A DNA stretch of 64,000 bases from Egibacteraceae bacterium (lineage in GTDB: Bacteria; Actinomycetota; Nitriliruptoria; Euzebyales; Egibacteraceae). Below, in pieces: positions 7,528 to 17,521 of this stretch (position 1 is the first letter of the stretch; every line of letters starts with the position of its first letter). Under the pieces are notes generated by a model. That model worked only from the letters and a program-made list of their open reading frames with translations. It was not told where the DNA came from and searched no databases. The stretch spans positions 832,973 to 896,972 of the forward strand of contig JAUJNX010000001.1 in the NCBI GenBank assembly GCA_030447925.1, given 5' to 3'. The translations under genes were made by a program, and so were the position numbers.

Positions 7528-8661
7528 GTGGACGAGTTGGCCCAGGCCCGGGCGGCGCTGGCCGCCGGGCGCCCGGCGTTCGCCCTGGAGCACCTGTCCG
7601 CCGCGGCCGAGACCGCGGGCCCCGACGAGCAGGCCGCGGCCATGGTCCTGGCCGCCGAGGTCAACCTGCGCCTGGACCGGCCGTACGAGGCGCTGGACTG
7701 GGTGGCGCGGCTGCGTGACACCGCGGGCCCCTCGGACCGGGCCGACCTGCTGGAGGCCAGCGCCCGTGTGGCCGTCGGGGACGGCAACACCGCCCTGGGC
7801 CTGCTCGACGGGCTCGACGAACCCGGCGCGGGGGAGGGCGGACCGGGGGCCGCCGCCCGCCTGGTCCTGCGCTCCCGCGCGCTGAGCCTGGTCGGCCGGA
7901 CCACCGACGCCGCCGCCGCGGTGCTCGCGGCGCTGCGCGAGGACGACGGCGACCCCTACGCCTGGGGTCAGCTCGCGGCCGTGCTCGCGCGGGAGCCCGT
8001 CGAGCCCGTACCGGTCCCCGACCTTCCCGGCGACCGCCTTCCCGAGGCCGCGGAGGCGCTGCTCAGGGCCCCCGCAGCCGGCGCCGACCGGGTGCTGGAG
8101 GCGCAGTGGGTCGCCGGGGCCCAGCGCTCGCGGGTGATCGCCGTGGTGGCCCACCTGGGCGCCGACCTGCCCCTGACCCGCGCCCTGGAGTGGTCCGCGC
8201 GCATGCGTGCCGCGGGCCACCCCGAGCACTGCCCCCTGCTGGGCCTGGCCGCCAACCGCGGCCGGCCCGCACAGGAACGGTTGCGTGCGGCGGCCGTCAC
8301 CGCCGCCACCTTCGGCGACCCGCGGGCGGCGTCCCTGGCCGAGCTGGCGGCCAACGACCTGCCCGTGGACCTGCTGGTGCCCGCACTGGACGAGCTGGCC
8401 GCCCTGGCGCCCGACCTGCTGGAGGGCTTCCTGGAGGTCGCCGCGGCCACGCGTCCCGACCGCGCCCTGGTGCTGGCCGCCGCGCTCGCCGACCGCGACG
8501 CCGCCGGCGCCGCCGCCGCGCTCGCCCGCCATGCGGTGGCACTGTCCGGGGGCGACGCGGCGGTGCTCGCCGGCGCCGGCCTGCCCGCGGCGCGCATGAC
8601 GGCCCTGGCCGGCCTCGCCGGTGAGCCGGTCCTGGCGGCGGCCGGACTGCTCGTACGCTGA
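7528..8661 (+). CDS. Helical-repeat (TPR-like) protein of unknown function, flagellar regulon candidate
   Basis: A 377-residue, alanine/leucine-rich all-helical protein. Degenerate 34-residue TPR-like units are visible in the first ~150 residues (ARAALAAGRPAFALEHLSAA; AEVNLRLDRPYEALDWVARL). The C-terminal half looks like shorter helical repeats. There is no signal peptide, membrane helix or glycosyltransferase motif. GTG at 7528 follows AAGGAG by 5 nt. It lies between the leg operon and the FlmG-like gene and has a sigma-28-like promoter, so it is probably made together with flagellin. A flagellin-binding chaperone or a partner of the glycosyltransferase are options; neither is shown. Confidence 0.7.
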   Translation: MDELAQARAALAAGRPAFALEHLSAAAETAGPDEQAAAMVLAAEVNLRLDRPYEALDWVARLRDTAGPSDRADLLEASARVAVGDGNTALGLLDGLDEPGAGEGGPGAAARLVLRSRALSLVGRTTDAAAAVLAALREDDGDPYAWGQLAAVLAREPVEPVPVPDLPGDRLPEAAEALLRAPAAGADRVLEAQWVAGAQRSRVIAVVAHLGADLPLTRALEWSARMRAAGHPEHCPLLGLAANRGRPAQERLRAAAVTAATFGDPRAASLAELAANDLPVDLLVPALDELAALAPDLLEGFLEVAAATRPDRALVLAAALADRDAAGAAAALARHAVALSGGDAAVLAGAGLPAARMTALAGLAGEPVLAAAGLLVR

Positions 8662-8674
8662 CCGGTTCCTGCGG

Positions 8675-10402
8675 CTAGCGGGCGGCGCGGGCGCGCAGGT
8701 CGTCCGCCACCGCCGACATGGGCGCGTCCCACGGCTCGTTCCACGCGCGGGGGAAGCGCCGCAGCGTGGGCATCCACGGCCAGTGCGGCGTACCCAGCGC
8801 CAGCGGGTCGGCCAGCGACAGCATCAGCGACGGCCGCCCCAGCGCACCGGCGAGGATCGCGGGGGTCGTCCCGACCCCGACGACCACGTCCAGGCAGCTG
8901 GTCAACGCCGCCAGCTCCTCGAAGTCGTCGGTGTAGTCGACGTCGTCCCAGCGGTGCACCCGCACGCCGGTGCGGTCCTCCACCTCGGCCAGTTCGGCCT
9001 CGCGTGCGTCCGCGGCGCCGTACTGGAGGTTCACGAAGGTCACGCCCGGCGTGGCCAGCACGGGATCCCACTCGGCCAGGGTGGTGTAGTGGTGGAGCCG
9101 GTCGACGGCGAGGTTCATGCTCCGCCAGGAGATGCCCACCGTCAGGCGACCCCCGAGCTCCGCCAGGCGGGCGCGCCAGCGCGGCTGGCGGGCGGGGTCG
9201 GCCAGCAGGTAGCCCGTGCGGTCGGGGAACGAGGCCAGGTCGGTGCGGAACAGGCGCGGCAGCGACCCCGCCGGGCAGTGCGCGTCCACGTCGTCGGTCA
9301 CCCCCGCGGGGAAGGGGCGCACCTCCGCGGTCGGGAAGGAGCGGGCGAACAGGCGGGTGAGGCGGGGGTCACACAGGAGCACCACCGCCCCGGCGCGGGC
9401 CAGCGCGTCGGGGTAGCACGAGGCCAGCCGCAGTTCGTCCCCCACGCCCTGCTCCCGCCAGATCAGGACCCGCCGGCCGGTCTCCCCCTCCCAGCGCGCG
9501 ACCGTGGGCTGCCGCCCGGCTCGGCGCCCGCCCGTGGACAGGCCGTGCTCGAACAACTCCCAACCCTGCGCCAGGTCGCCGCTGCCGAGGGCAGCGAAGG
9601 AGCGGTTGTACCGGAGGCCGAGGTCGCCGGGCGCCAGCGCCTCCGCGCGACGCAGCAGCCGCGCCGCCTTGGAGAAGTTGCCCATGCGCAGCTCCACCAG
9701 GCCCAGGTTGTTGAGCAGCGAGGCGCTGTCGGGACGCAGCGCCGCGGCACGTGCGAAGCACTCCCGGGCGACGTCCAGCGCCCCCACCGACAGCACGACG
9801 TTGCCCAGGTCCAGATGCACCTGCGCGTCAGCCGGCGCGAGCCGGGCGGCCGCCTCCAGTTCCGGTAGCGCCTCGACCACCCGGTCCTGGGCCGCCAGCG
9901 CGGTACCCAGCTCCCGATGCGCCAGCCAGGTGGGCGCGGCGCGCAGGGCGCGGCGCGCCGTGCCCACCGCCTCGTCGAACTTGCCCTGGCCGCGCAGGAG
10001 CTGGGCCAGGAGCACCAGTGCCGGCGGGTGGCCGCCGTCCGCCGCCAGCGCCTCGCGGCATGCGGTCTCGGCCGCCTCGGCCCGGCCCGTGGCCCCCAGC
10101 GCGACGGCCCGCCGGTAGGCGTCGGTCCCGGGGCGGTCCTCCACCGTCGCCCCTGTCTCGCCCATGCCCTCGATCACGTCGGCGAGTTCCCGGCGCTGTA
10201 CCAGCAGCAGTCCGAGGAGGCGCAGGGCGTCGGGGTGGTCGGGCTGGGCGGTGAGCAGCGTGCGGTAGCCGCGCTCGGCCTCGGCCAGACGCCCGTCGGC
10301 GTGGTCGCGCACGGCCGAGGCCAGGCGCTGCTGGGCGCCTGACGGGCGCGCGGGGGGCGGGGACGGCCGCCCGCGGGGGCGCTGGCGGTTGGCGCGCGAC
10401 AT
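8675..10402 (-). CDS. TPR-glycosyltransferase fusion, FlmG-like flagellin glycosyltransferase
   Basis: 575 residues in two parts. Residues ~25-290 are TPR repeats (AEAERGYRTLLTAQPDHPDA, NNLGLVELRMGNFSKAARLL). Residues ~310-575 are a GT-B-like domain with WREQGVGDELRLASCYPDAL, resembling the WxEQGxGD element of TPR-linked GT9-like proteins, and VVGVGTTPAILAGALGRPS near the nucleotide-binding end. Caulobacter FlmG has the same order: TPRs bind flagellin and the GT domain adds a nonulosonic acid. It lies between the leg operon and flagellin, facing away from the latter. Its -10 box (TAAGTT) is 6 nt before the ATG, so the mRNA may be leaderless. The specific activity is inferred. Confidence 0.8.
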   Translation of the reverse strand: MSRANRQRPRGRPSPPPARPSGAQQRLASAVRDHADGRLAEAERGYRTLLTAQPDHPDALRLLGLLLVQRRELADVIEGMGETGATVEDRPGTDAYRRAVALGATGRAEAAETACREALAADGGHPPALVLLAQLLRGQGKFDEAVGTARRALRAAPTWLAHRELGTALAAQDRVVEALPELEAAARLAPADAQVHLDLGNVVLSVGALDVARECFARAAALRPDSASLLNNLGLVELRMGNFSKAARLLRRAEALAPGDLGLRYNRSFAALGSGDLAQGWELFEHGLSTGGRRAGRQPTVARWEGETGRRVLIWREQGVGDELRLASCYPDALARAGAVVLLCDPRLTRLFARSFPTAEVRPFPAGVTDDVDAHCPAGSLPRLFRTDLASFPDRTGYLLADPARQPRWRARLAELGGRLTVGISWRSMNLAVDRLHHYTTLAEWDPVLATPGVTFVNLQYGAADAREAELAEVEDRTGVRVHRWDDVDYTDDFEELAALTSCLDVVVGVGTTPAILAGALGRPSLMLSLADPLALGTPHWPWMPTLRRFPRAWNEPWDAPMSAVADDLRARAAR

Positions 10403-10408
10403 GCACCG

Positions 10409-10414
10409 AACTTA
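10409..10414 (-). promoter_or_regulatory. -10 box of the FlmG-like gene, leaderless start
   Basis: TAAGTT on the minus strand ends exactly 6 nt before the ATG at 10402. A TTGAGC further up (10439-10434) shares bases with the flagellin promoter's TCAA, but the 19-nt spacing is long. Confidence 0.45.
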
Positions 10415-10435
10415 ACGGACAAATGAGATGACCGC

Positions 10436-10463
10436 TCAAGTACCCCGGGGGAATCCCCGATCC
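10436..10463 (+). promoter_or_regulatory. Sigma-28-like promoter of flagellin
   Basis: TCAA (10436-10439), 16-nt spacer, CCCGATCC (10456-10463). It leaves a leader of about 65 nt with GGAGG before the flagellin ATG. The -10 element matches the one before flgE in 7 of 8 bases. Confidence 0.6.
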
Positions 10464-10535
10464 CCTTGTCTGCCGGCATGACGTCGGCGGACCCGGGAGT
10501 GCCGGGTTCCTAAGGGTCCAGGAGGACGACACCCA

Positions 10536-11351
10536 ATGCGCATCAACCAGAACATCGGCGCGTTCAACGCGTACCGGAACCTGTCGGTCACCAACAACAA
10601 CATGAGCAAGTCGCTGGAGAAGCTGTCCAGCGGGTTCCGGATCAACCGGGCCGCCGACGACGCGTCGGGCCTGGTCCGCTCCGAGGGTCTGCGGGCGGAG
10701 ATCGGCGGCACCAAGGTCGCCATCCGCAACGCCCAGGACGGCATCAGCTTCGTGCAGACGGCAGAGGGCGCGCTCGAGGAGGTCCACTCCATCCTCCAGC
10801 GCATGCGCGACCTCGCGGTCGGCGCCGCCAGCTCCACCTCCGACGGCGTCGCCGAGCAGGCCGAGTTCGACGAGCTCAGCAACGAGCTCACCGCCATCGG
10901 CTCGCGCACCACCTTCAACGGCAAGGAGATCTTCGGCGAGAGCGCCAGCTTCCACGTCGGCGCCGGTTCCGGCAGCACCAACGCGGTCACCGTCACCGTG
11001 ACCGGTCTGAGCGCCGGAGCGGTCGGCGCCGACGGCGTCAGCCTCAGCGCCGTCTCCCTGTCCACCGACTCGGGCGCCGCGTCGGCCATCGCCACCCTGG
11101 ACTCGGCCATCGCCAGCGTCTCGACCGAGCGCTCGACGCTGGGTGCCACCCAGAACCGGCTTGAGTCGGCCGTCCGCAACCTGTCGGTCGCGGCCGAGAA
11201 CCTCTCCGCGGCGGAGTCGCGCATCCGCGACACCGACATGGCCGAGGAGATGGTGAAGTTCACCCGCAACCAGATCCTCCAGCAGGCCGGCACGGCGATG
11301 CTCGCCCAGGCCAACCAGGCGCCGCAGAGCGTCCTGTCCCTGCTGCGCTAG
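10536..11351 (+). CDS. fliC: Flagellin
   Basis: A short flagellin of 271 residues. The N-terminal D0/D1 part (MRINQNIGAFNAYRNLSVT, LSSGFRINRAADDASGL) and the C-terminal part (RIRDTDMAEEMVKFTRNQIL, ending SVLSLLR) are canonical. The variable middle, residues ~135-190, is small and rich in Ser, Thr and Gly, the likely surface and a natural site for O-linked sugars. Flagellin is exported by the type III apparatus and polymerises under the FliD cap. It has its own sigma-28-like promoter, a GGAGG ribosome site and a strong hairpin before fliD. The position next to the FlmG-like gene makes it the presumed glycan acceptor. Confidence 0.95.
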   Translation: MRINQNIGAFNAYRNLSVTNNNMSKSLEKLSSGFRINRAADDASGLVRSEGLRAEIGGTKVAIRNAQDGISFVQTAEGALEEVHSILQRMRDLAVGAASSTSDGVAEQAEFDELSNELTAIGSRTTFNGKEIFGESASFHVGAGSGSTNAVTVTVTGLSAGAVGADGVSLSAVSLSTDSGAASAIATLDSAIASVSTERSTLGATQNRLESAVRNLSVAAENLSAAESRIRDTDMAEEMVKFTRNQILQQAGTAMLAQANQAPQSVLSLLR

Positions 11352-11366
11352 ACACCACCGACCACC

Positions 11367-11395
11367 GGCGGCGGTGCCCAGTGGGCGCCGCCGCC
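11367..11395 (+). terminator. Strong hairpin between flagellin and fliD
   Basis: A 13-bp stem (GGCGGCGGTGCCC with GGGCGCCGCCGCC, one T-G wobble) around a 3-nt AGT loop, 16 nt after the flagellin stop. There is no T run after it. It could be an attenuator that lets more flagellin than FliD be made, or a 3' stabiliser of the flagellin mRNA. Confidence 0.6.
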
Positions 11396-11424
11396 GTTCC
11401 GTCTCCAAGGAGGGAGAAAGACCC

Positions 11425-13307
11425 ATGTCGTCGCCGCTGTTCTCCGTGGGTGGGCTCGCGTCCGGGTTGGACACCTCGGGCATCGTCAAGCAGCTGCTGC
11501 AACTCGAGCGCCAGCCGGTGGTCCGTCTCGAGCAGCGGCAGGCCGAGCTGCGCAAGGTCAACGACGCCTGGGGTCAGATCACCACCAAGCTGTCGGCGCT
11601 GCGGACCGCCATCGACAAGATCGGCAAGCCCGGAGCGCTGGCCCCCACCAAGGTCTCGTCCTCCAACGAGGCCGCCGTGGCGGTGACCGCGAACGGGACG
11701 GGCACACCGGGTGAGGTGTCGTTCACGGTCACCCGGCTGGCGACCTCGCACCGCATCCAGGCGGGGGGGAGCTTCGCCTCGTCCACCGCCACGGTGGGCG
11801 CCGGCACGTTCGCCCTGGTCGACAGCACCACGGGGGCGCAGCTGTTGTCGGTGGAGACCACCGACACCACCACGGTGGAGCAGCTGGCGGCCCAGATCAA
11901 CGCCGCCGACGGGGACATCAGCGCGCAGGCCCTGAAGGTCGCCGACGGCGACGTGCGCCTGCTGGTCACCGCCGGGGACACCGGCGCGTCCGGGTCGTTC
12001 GCGGTCGGGTCCGCCCCGGCGGCGGGCGGCTCCACGACCGTCCTGACCGCGGGGGTCGACGCGTCGCTGCAACTCGGGTCGCTGGAGGTCACGCGCTCCT
12101 CCAACACCATCGACGACCTGCTGCCCGGCGCCACCGTCGAGCTGCGCGCCGTCACCGCCGGCCCCGTGACCGTGCGCACGGAACGCGACACGGCCGCGAC
12201 CGTCGCCACCGTCAAGGGGCTGGTCGACGCCCTCAACGGCGTGCTGTCCACCGTCAAGGACCTCTCCTCCTACGACGCGGCCAGCAAGAAGGCCAAGCCG
12301 CTCCAGGGCAACGACACCGCCCGGCGGCTGGCCACCGATCTGCGCGCCGCGGTCTCGGGCACGGTCGCGGGCCTCACCGGCCCGATCAGCACCGCGGGCT
12401 CCATCGGCATCGAGCTGGACCGCTACGGCGCGATCACCTTCGACGAGGCGGTGTTCACCAAGGCCCTGGCCGACAACCCGGAGGGCGTGACGGCGCTGTT
12501 CAGGCGCGCGGGCTCCAGCTCCGACGCCCGGGTCCGCTACATCACCTCCAGCGACCGCACGACCGTCGGCGACCACACCCTGGACGTCACGCAGGCCGCG
12601 CTGGTGGCCTCCGCCACCGGGTCCGCCTACTCGTCGCCGAACGGGCAGGACCGGATCTTCACGATCACCACCGGCGGCCAGGCCGTCACCGTCACCGTCG
12701 AGAAGAACGCCGCCCTGGCGACGGCGGTGACGCGGATCAACGACGCGCTGCGGCTCAACGGCGTGACCACGCTCACGGCCACCGAGGCCACCGTGGGCGG
12801 CCAGGGCGTCGTGCAGCTCAGCGAGAGCAGGTACGGCACCGCCGGCAGCTTCTCGGTGGCGAACTCGGGCGACTTCGGGCTGGACGGCACCCACGCTGGC
12901 GTCGACGTCGCCGGCACCATCGACGGGGTCGCGGCCACCGGGTCGGGCACCCGCCTGACCGGGACCTCCGGCCCGGGGACCGGGCTGGTGGTCGAGGTCA
13001 GCGGGGCCGACGTGACCGGCCTGGGGCCCGTGACCGTCGTCGGGGGCTCGGCGGGGCGCTGGAGGGCGTCCTGCGCTGGGCGGAGGGCGACCGGAGCTCC
13101 TCCGACGCCGCGGTGGCGGCGGGTGCGGTGGGCCGCGCCCGCACCACCCTCAGCGACGAGATCCGCCGGTTCGACCGCCGCATCGACGACTACGAGCTGC
13201 GGCTCGTCTCGCGCGAGAAGACCCTGCGGCACAAGTTCTCCGCGCTGGAGTCCGCCCTGGCCCGCCTGCAGAGCCAGGGCGACCGCCTGGCCGGCCAGCT
13301 CGGCTGA
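11425..13307 (+). CDS. fliD: FliD flagellar hook-associated cap protein, frameshifted near 13050
   Basis: FliD forms the cap under which flagellin assembles. The N-terminus (FSVGGLASGLDTSGIVKQLL) is the classic FliD_N start. The frame runs to about 13050, where it would lose the C-terminus. One missing base restores a coiled-coil C-terminal end that stops at 13307 and includes HKFSALESALARLQSQ, the FliD_C signature. Total length would be about 627 residues, larger than many FliD proteins because of a Thr/Ala-rich middle region. The ATG at 11425 follows AAGGAGGGAG. fliS would normally follow, but an insertion island now separates it. Confidence 0.9.
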
Positions 13308-14325
13308 CAGTGAGGATGGGCGGCAGCCTTCGTGCTGGCCGGGTCTGACCCTTCGCCTGACTGACTTCGGGTCTTAAAGCCGATCTGTCGGCCCGTGCTG
13401 GTGGGGGCTGTCGCACCTGCCGGACGGGCGGGGTGACCTCATAGCGCCTCTATGTCAAGCCGGGTAGTGCGGGGAGGCGCTGGTCGTGGCGGAGGCGGCG
13501 GTAGATGACGTTGGCGAGGTGCCGTTTGACGCTGCGGAACGCCTCGGTCTCGGTCTTGTGTTCGGCGAGCTTGCGGCGGTAGTGGCGGCGTCCGGCGGTG
13601 TCGTGATTGAGCTGGGTGCGCGCGATCAGGTGCAGCGCGTTGTTCAGCGAGCGGTTGCCGCCGCGGTTGAGGCGGTGGCGGCGGACGTCGCCGCTGGAGG
13701 TTTCGATCGGGGCGGTGCCGGTGTAGCTGCCGTAGTGGTTGCTGGTGGGGAAGCGGGTGACGTCGCCGGTGTGGCCGATGATCTTGGCGGCCAGGACCTC
13801 GCTGACGCCGAACAGCTCGGTCAGCCGGGTGCCGCTCGCGGCGACCGCCTCGGCGCAGCGTTTGCGGTTGCGCCGCAGCGCCTCGTCGAGGCGGCGCAGG
13901 TCGGTGAGCAGCTCGCGGGCCATCAGCTTGCGCTCGAGCGCGACGGCGTCGCCGGGGCGGATCCGCGCCAGCAGCGCGGCGGCGCGGTCGGCGGACAGCG
14001 ATCGCGCGGCGCCGCCGGGGTGCAGGTCGCGCAGCAGCACGTGGAGCCGGTTGACGGTGCGGCGTCGCTCCTCGTTGAGGTCGTCGCGGCGGTCCGCGAG
14101 CAGCCGCAGCACCGCGGTGTAGTCGTCCCGGGCGACCTGACGCAGCCCAGCGTTGCGCACCGCCACCACCGCGACCGAGGCGGCGTCGACGTCGTCAGTC
14201 TTGCGGCCATGGCCAGTGTCCAGCAGCCGTGCGCGGGCGGCCAGCTTGGCGGGCACGTCCACGACCGTCTCGCCGGCGGCGACCAGCTGCTGGGCGAGCA
14301 GCCGGCCCAGCCCGTTGGCGCCCTC

Positions 14326-15124
<799 letters not shown>

Positions 15125-15289
15125 CTCGACCGCCCAGCGCCGCTGCGGCCAGGGGGCCGCCCAGTCCAGCAGCCGCCTCACGGCGGCGGTGCCGGCGGGA
15201 ACGCGCAACTGCTCCATGACCTGGCCGCGGTCGTTGACGGCGGCGGCGGTGTGACTGGCCTTGTGCGGGTCGATGCCGATGGTGATCAT

Positions 15290-15624
15290 GGGTGCGGCTC
15301 CCCTTCGGTTGCTCATCGGGTGGGAGTCCGCGACGGACAACCTGAATTTCAGGGACGGTTCACACGCCTCTATCGAGTCACGTCGCGGCAGACGCCGACC
15401 CGGTTCGCACGCTATGAGCCAGCCAGCCTCTCCCAAGGCGGCAAGGAGCCTGCGGGCCAGCCGGGGCGGCGTCCTGAGCACGCTACGAGGCTGCAGACCT
15501 CAACGGCCTACCCGCATCCAAACAAGTCAGGAGCCTGGCTAGAGGCCCCGTCACTGTCTTGTCCGCCCGCCCGGCCGGCGGGTGCCGCCCTCACACAGAC
15601 GAGACAAGGGACGGCACGCCCACG
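15290..15624. other. Noncoding gap between two divergent IS110-type genes; possible bridge RNA region
   Basis: No convincing protein gene is seen. IS110-group elements carry a structured bridge RNA in the noncoding end next to the transposase start, so this stretch, upstream of both transposases, is where one would be expected. A small palindrome (CCTGAATTTCAGG) lies near 15340 and the CGCCTCTAT repeat at 15365. I could not fold the region into a specific bridge RNA model. Confidence 0.35.
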
Positions 15625-16701
15625 ATGACAGCCTTCATGGGGACGGTCCAGGCAGCAGCGGCGACACGGGTGACCGCAGGTGTGGACACTCACGGCGACG
15701 CCCACACCGCCGCGGCGGTAGACGACGCGGGCCGGGTGCTGGGCTCAGCCCAGTTCGACGCGGACGCGGCCGGCTACGCGGCGCTGCTGGCTTGGCTGCG
15801 CGGGTTCGGGAAGCTGGTGTTGGTCGGGGTCGAAGGCACCGGCGTCTACGGCCGCGGCCTGGCCGCCCACCTGCACGCGGAGGGCATCGCGCTGGTCGAG
15901 GTCGACCGGCCCGACCGCAAGACCCGCCGCGCGCACGGCAAGTCCGACCCCATCGACGCCGAAGCCGCCGCCCGGGCCGCGCTGGCCCAGACCGCTGCCG
16001 GCGTCCCAAAGCAGCGCGACGGCCGAGTGGAGGCGCTGCGAGCGCCGCGCGTCGCACGGCGCTGCGCCGTCGCTCACCGCGCCGACACCCAACGGCGGAT
16101 CAAGGCGCTGGTGGTCACCGCCCCCGAACCGCTGCGCCAGACCCTGCGCCACCTGCCGACCCGCCAGCTGATCGCCACCTGCGCCGCCACCCGCCCCGAC
16201 ACTGGCCGCGTCGACGACCCGACGGTGGCGACCAAGGTCGCGCTGCGGTCCCTGGCCCGCGCCCACCAACGGCTGGGCGTCGACATCGACGAGCTCGATG
16301 CGCTGATCGGCCCGCTCGTCGCGGCGATCAACCCGCGGCTGCTCGCCCTCAAAGGCGTCGGCCCCGACGTCGCCGGGCAGCTGCTGGTCACCGCCGGGGA
16401 GAACACCGACCGGCTGCGCAGCGAGGCCGCCTTCGCCATGCTCTGCGGCGCCGCTCCGCTGCCCGCCTCCTCCGGCAAGACCACCCGCCACCGGCTCAAC
16501 CGCGGCGGCGACCGCCACGCCAACAACGCCCTGTGGCGCATCGTCATCACCCGCCTGGGCACCGACCAGCGAACCCGCGACTACACCGCCCGCCGCACCG
16601 CCCAAGGCCTCAGCAAGACCGAGATCATCCGCTGCCTCAAGCGCTACATCGCCCGCGAGGTATTCACCGTGCTCGCAAACCGTCACCCCAATCCCGCTTG
16701 A
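15625..16701 (+). CDS. IS110-family transposase, apparently intact
   Basis: 358 residues. The RuvC-like DEDD domain starts VTAGVDTHGDAHTAAAVDD and continues VGVEGTGVYGRGLAAHL and AHGKSDPIDAEAAARAAL. The Tnp_20 domain follows (LLALKGVGPDVAGQLLVTAG, HRLNRGGDRHANNALWRIV). IS110 enzymes carry out RNA-guided recombination without typical inverted repeats. The gene differs clearly from the split copy at 13450-15289 on the other strand, so these are two different elements. The region after the stop (CTTGACAACCATAGGAGC) resembles the end of the other copy (CTTGACATAGAGGCGC) and may mark the right end. Confidence 0.93.
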   Translation: MTAFMGTVQAAAATRVTAGVDTHGDAHTAAAVDDAGRVLGSAQFDADAAGYAALLAWLRGFGKLVLVGVEGTGVYGRGLAAHLHAEGIALVEVDRPDRKTRRAHGKSDPIDAEAAARAALAQTAAGVPKQRDGRVEALRAPRVARRCAVAHRADTQRRIKALVVTAPEPLRQTLRHLPTRQLIATCAATRPDTGRVDDPTVATKVALRSLARAHQRLGVDIDELDALIGPLVAAINPRLLALKGVGPDVAGQLLVTAGENTDRLRSEAAFAMLCGAAPLPASSGKTTRHRLNRGGDRHANNALWRIVITRLGTDQRTRDYTARRTAQGLSKTEIIRCLKRYIAREVFTVLANRHPNPA

Positions 16702-16749
16702 CAACCATAGGAGCATCGGGCCCCCGGCGGGTGGCCGCCGGGGCCCGCC

Positions 16750-17521
16750 TCAGGCCCGGTCCCCGGCCGCGGGGGCCGGGGCGAGGCGAAGACCACGACG
16801 TTGTCGCGGTAGCTGCGGGAGCGCCGGTCGAAGGGGCCGCCGCAGGTGACCAGGCGGAGCTCGGGCCCCGCGGTGGGGCCGTAGACCTCCGCGGTGGGGA
16901 ACGTGTCCTTGTGGTGGCGCTCGACCCGGTCGATGGTGAACCACACCACCGTCCCGCCGGCGCCGGTGACGGCGACGCGGTCGCCGGGGCCAGGTCGTGC
17001 ACCCGGGCGAACACCGCGGGACCGGCGCTGGTAGCCACGTGGCCGACCAGCACCGCCGGGCCGGTCGCACCCGGCGCGGCGCCGCCGGACCACCAGCCGC
17101 TCACCAGGGGTCCCCGGGGACCGTCAGCGTGCCGTCGCCGGCCAGCCCGACCGGGGCGACCGCGGCGTCCAGCCCGATCGCGGGGACCTGGACGCGCTCC
17201 GGTGCCGCCGGGACGGGCAGGGCGGGCGGGCCGACCGGGCGGACCGCCGGGCCGGGCAGCGCCGCGGCCGAGCCCAGGTCGTCGGGCGCCGCGACGGCCT
17301 CGGAGGGCGCGGGCGGGGGCGGAGCCCGCGGGCACCGGCTCGGGCAGGGACAGGACGAGCGCGCCGGCGGCAGCCGCGGCGGCGGCCGCCCGCAGCGCGG
17401 CCGCGCGCGGCGGCGGCGGGGCGGCGGCGTGGCGCGGGCGGTAGCGCCGCGGGGGTGCGGCGTGGCGCGGGCGGTAGCGCTGCGGGGGTGCGGCGTGGCG
17501 GGGGCGGTAGCGCCGGATCAC
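16750..17521 (-). CDS. Class F-type sortase, frameshifted at three points
   Basis: Pieces in successive frames add up to one sortase. The N-terminus has three copies of RYRPRHAAPP-like sequence, then a hydrophobic segment (ALRAAAAAAAAGALVLSL) as membrane anchor. The catalytic part follows: VQVPAIGLDAAVAPVGL, GPAVLVGHVATSAGPAVF (catalytic His), ELRLVTCGGPFD (catalytic Cys) and YRDNVVVFA. Sortases are membrane transpeptidases that attach proteins to the cell wall. Shifts near 17320, 17105 and 16985 break the frame. The GTG overlaps the stop of the upstream secreted-protein gene by 4 bp. An IS110-type element ends just beyond the C-terminus. Confidence 0.8.

Noticed and set aside
12627..13232. 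Minus-strand frame inside fliD as a separate gene
   Set aside because: It is the antisense of the FliD C-terminal half, with no start signal or family match.
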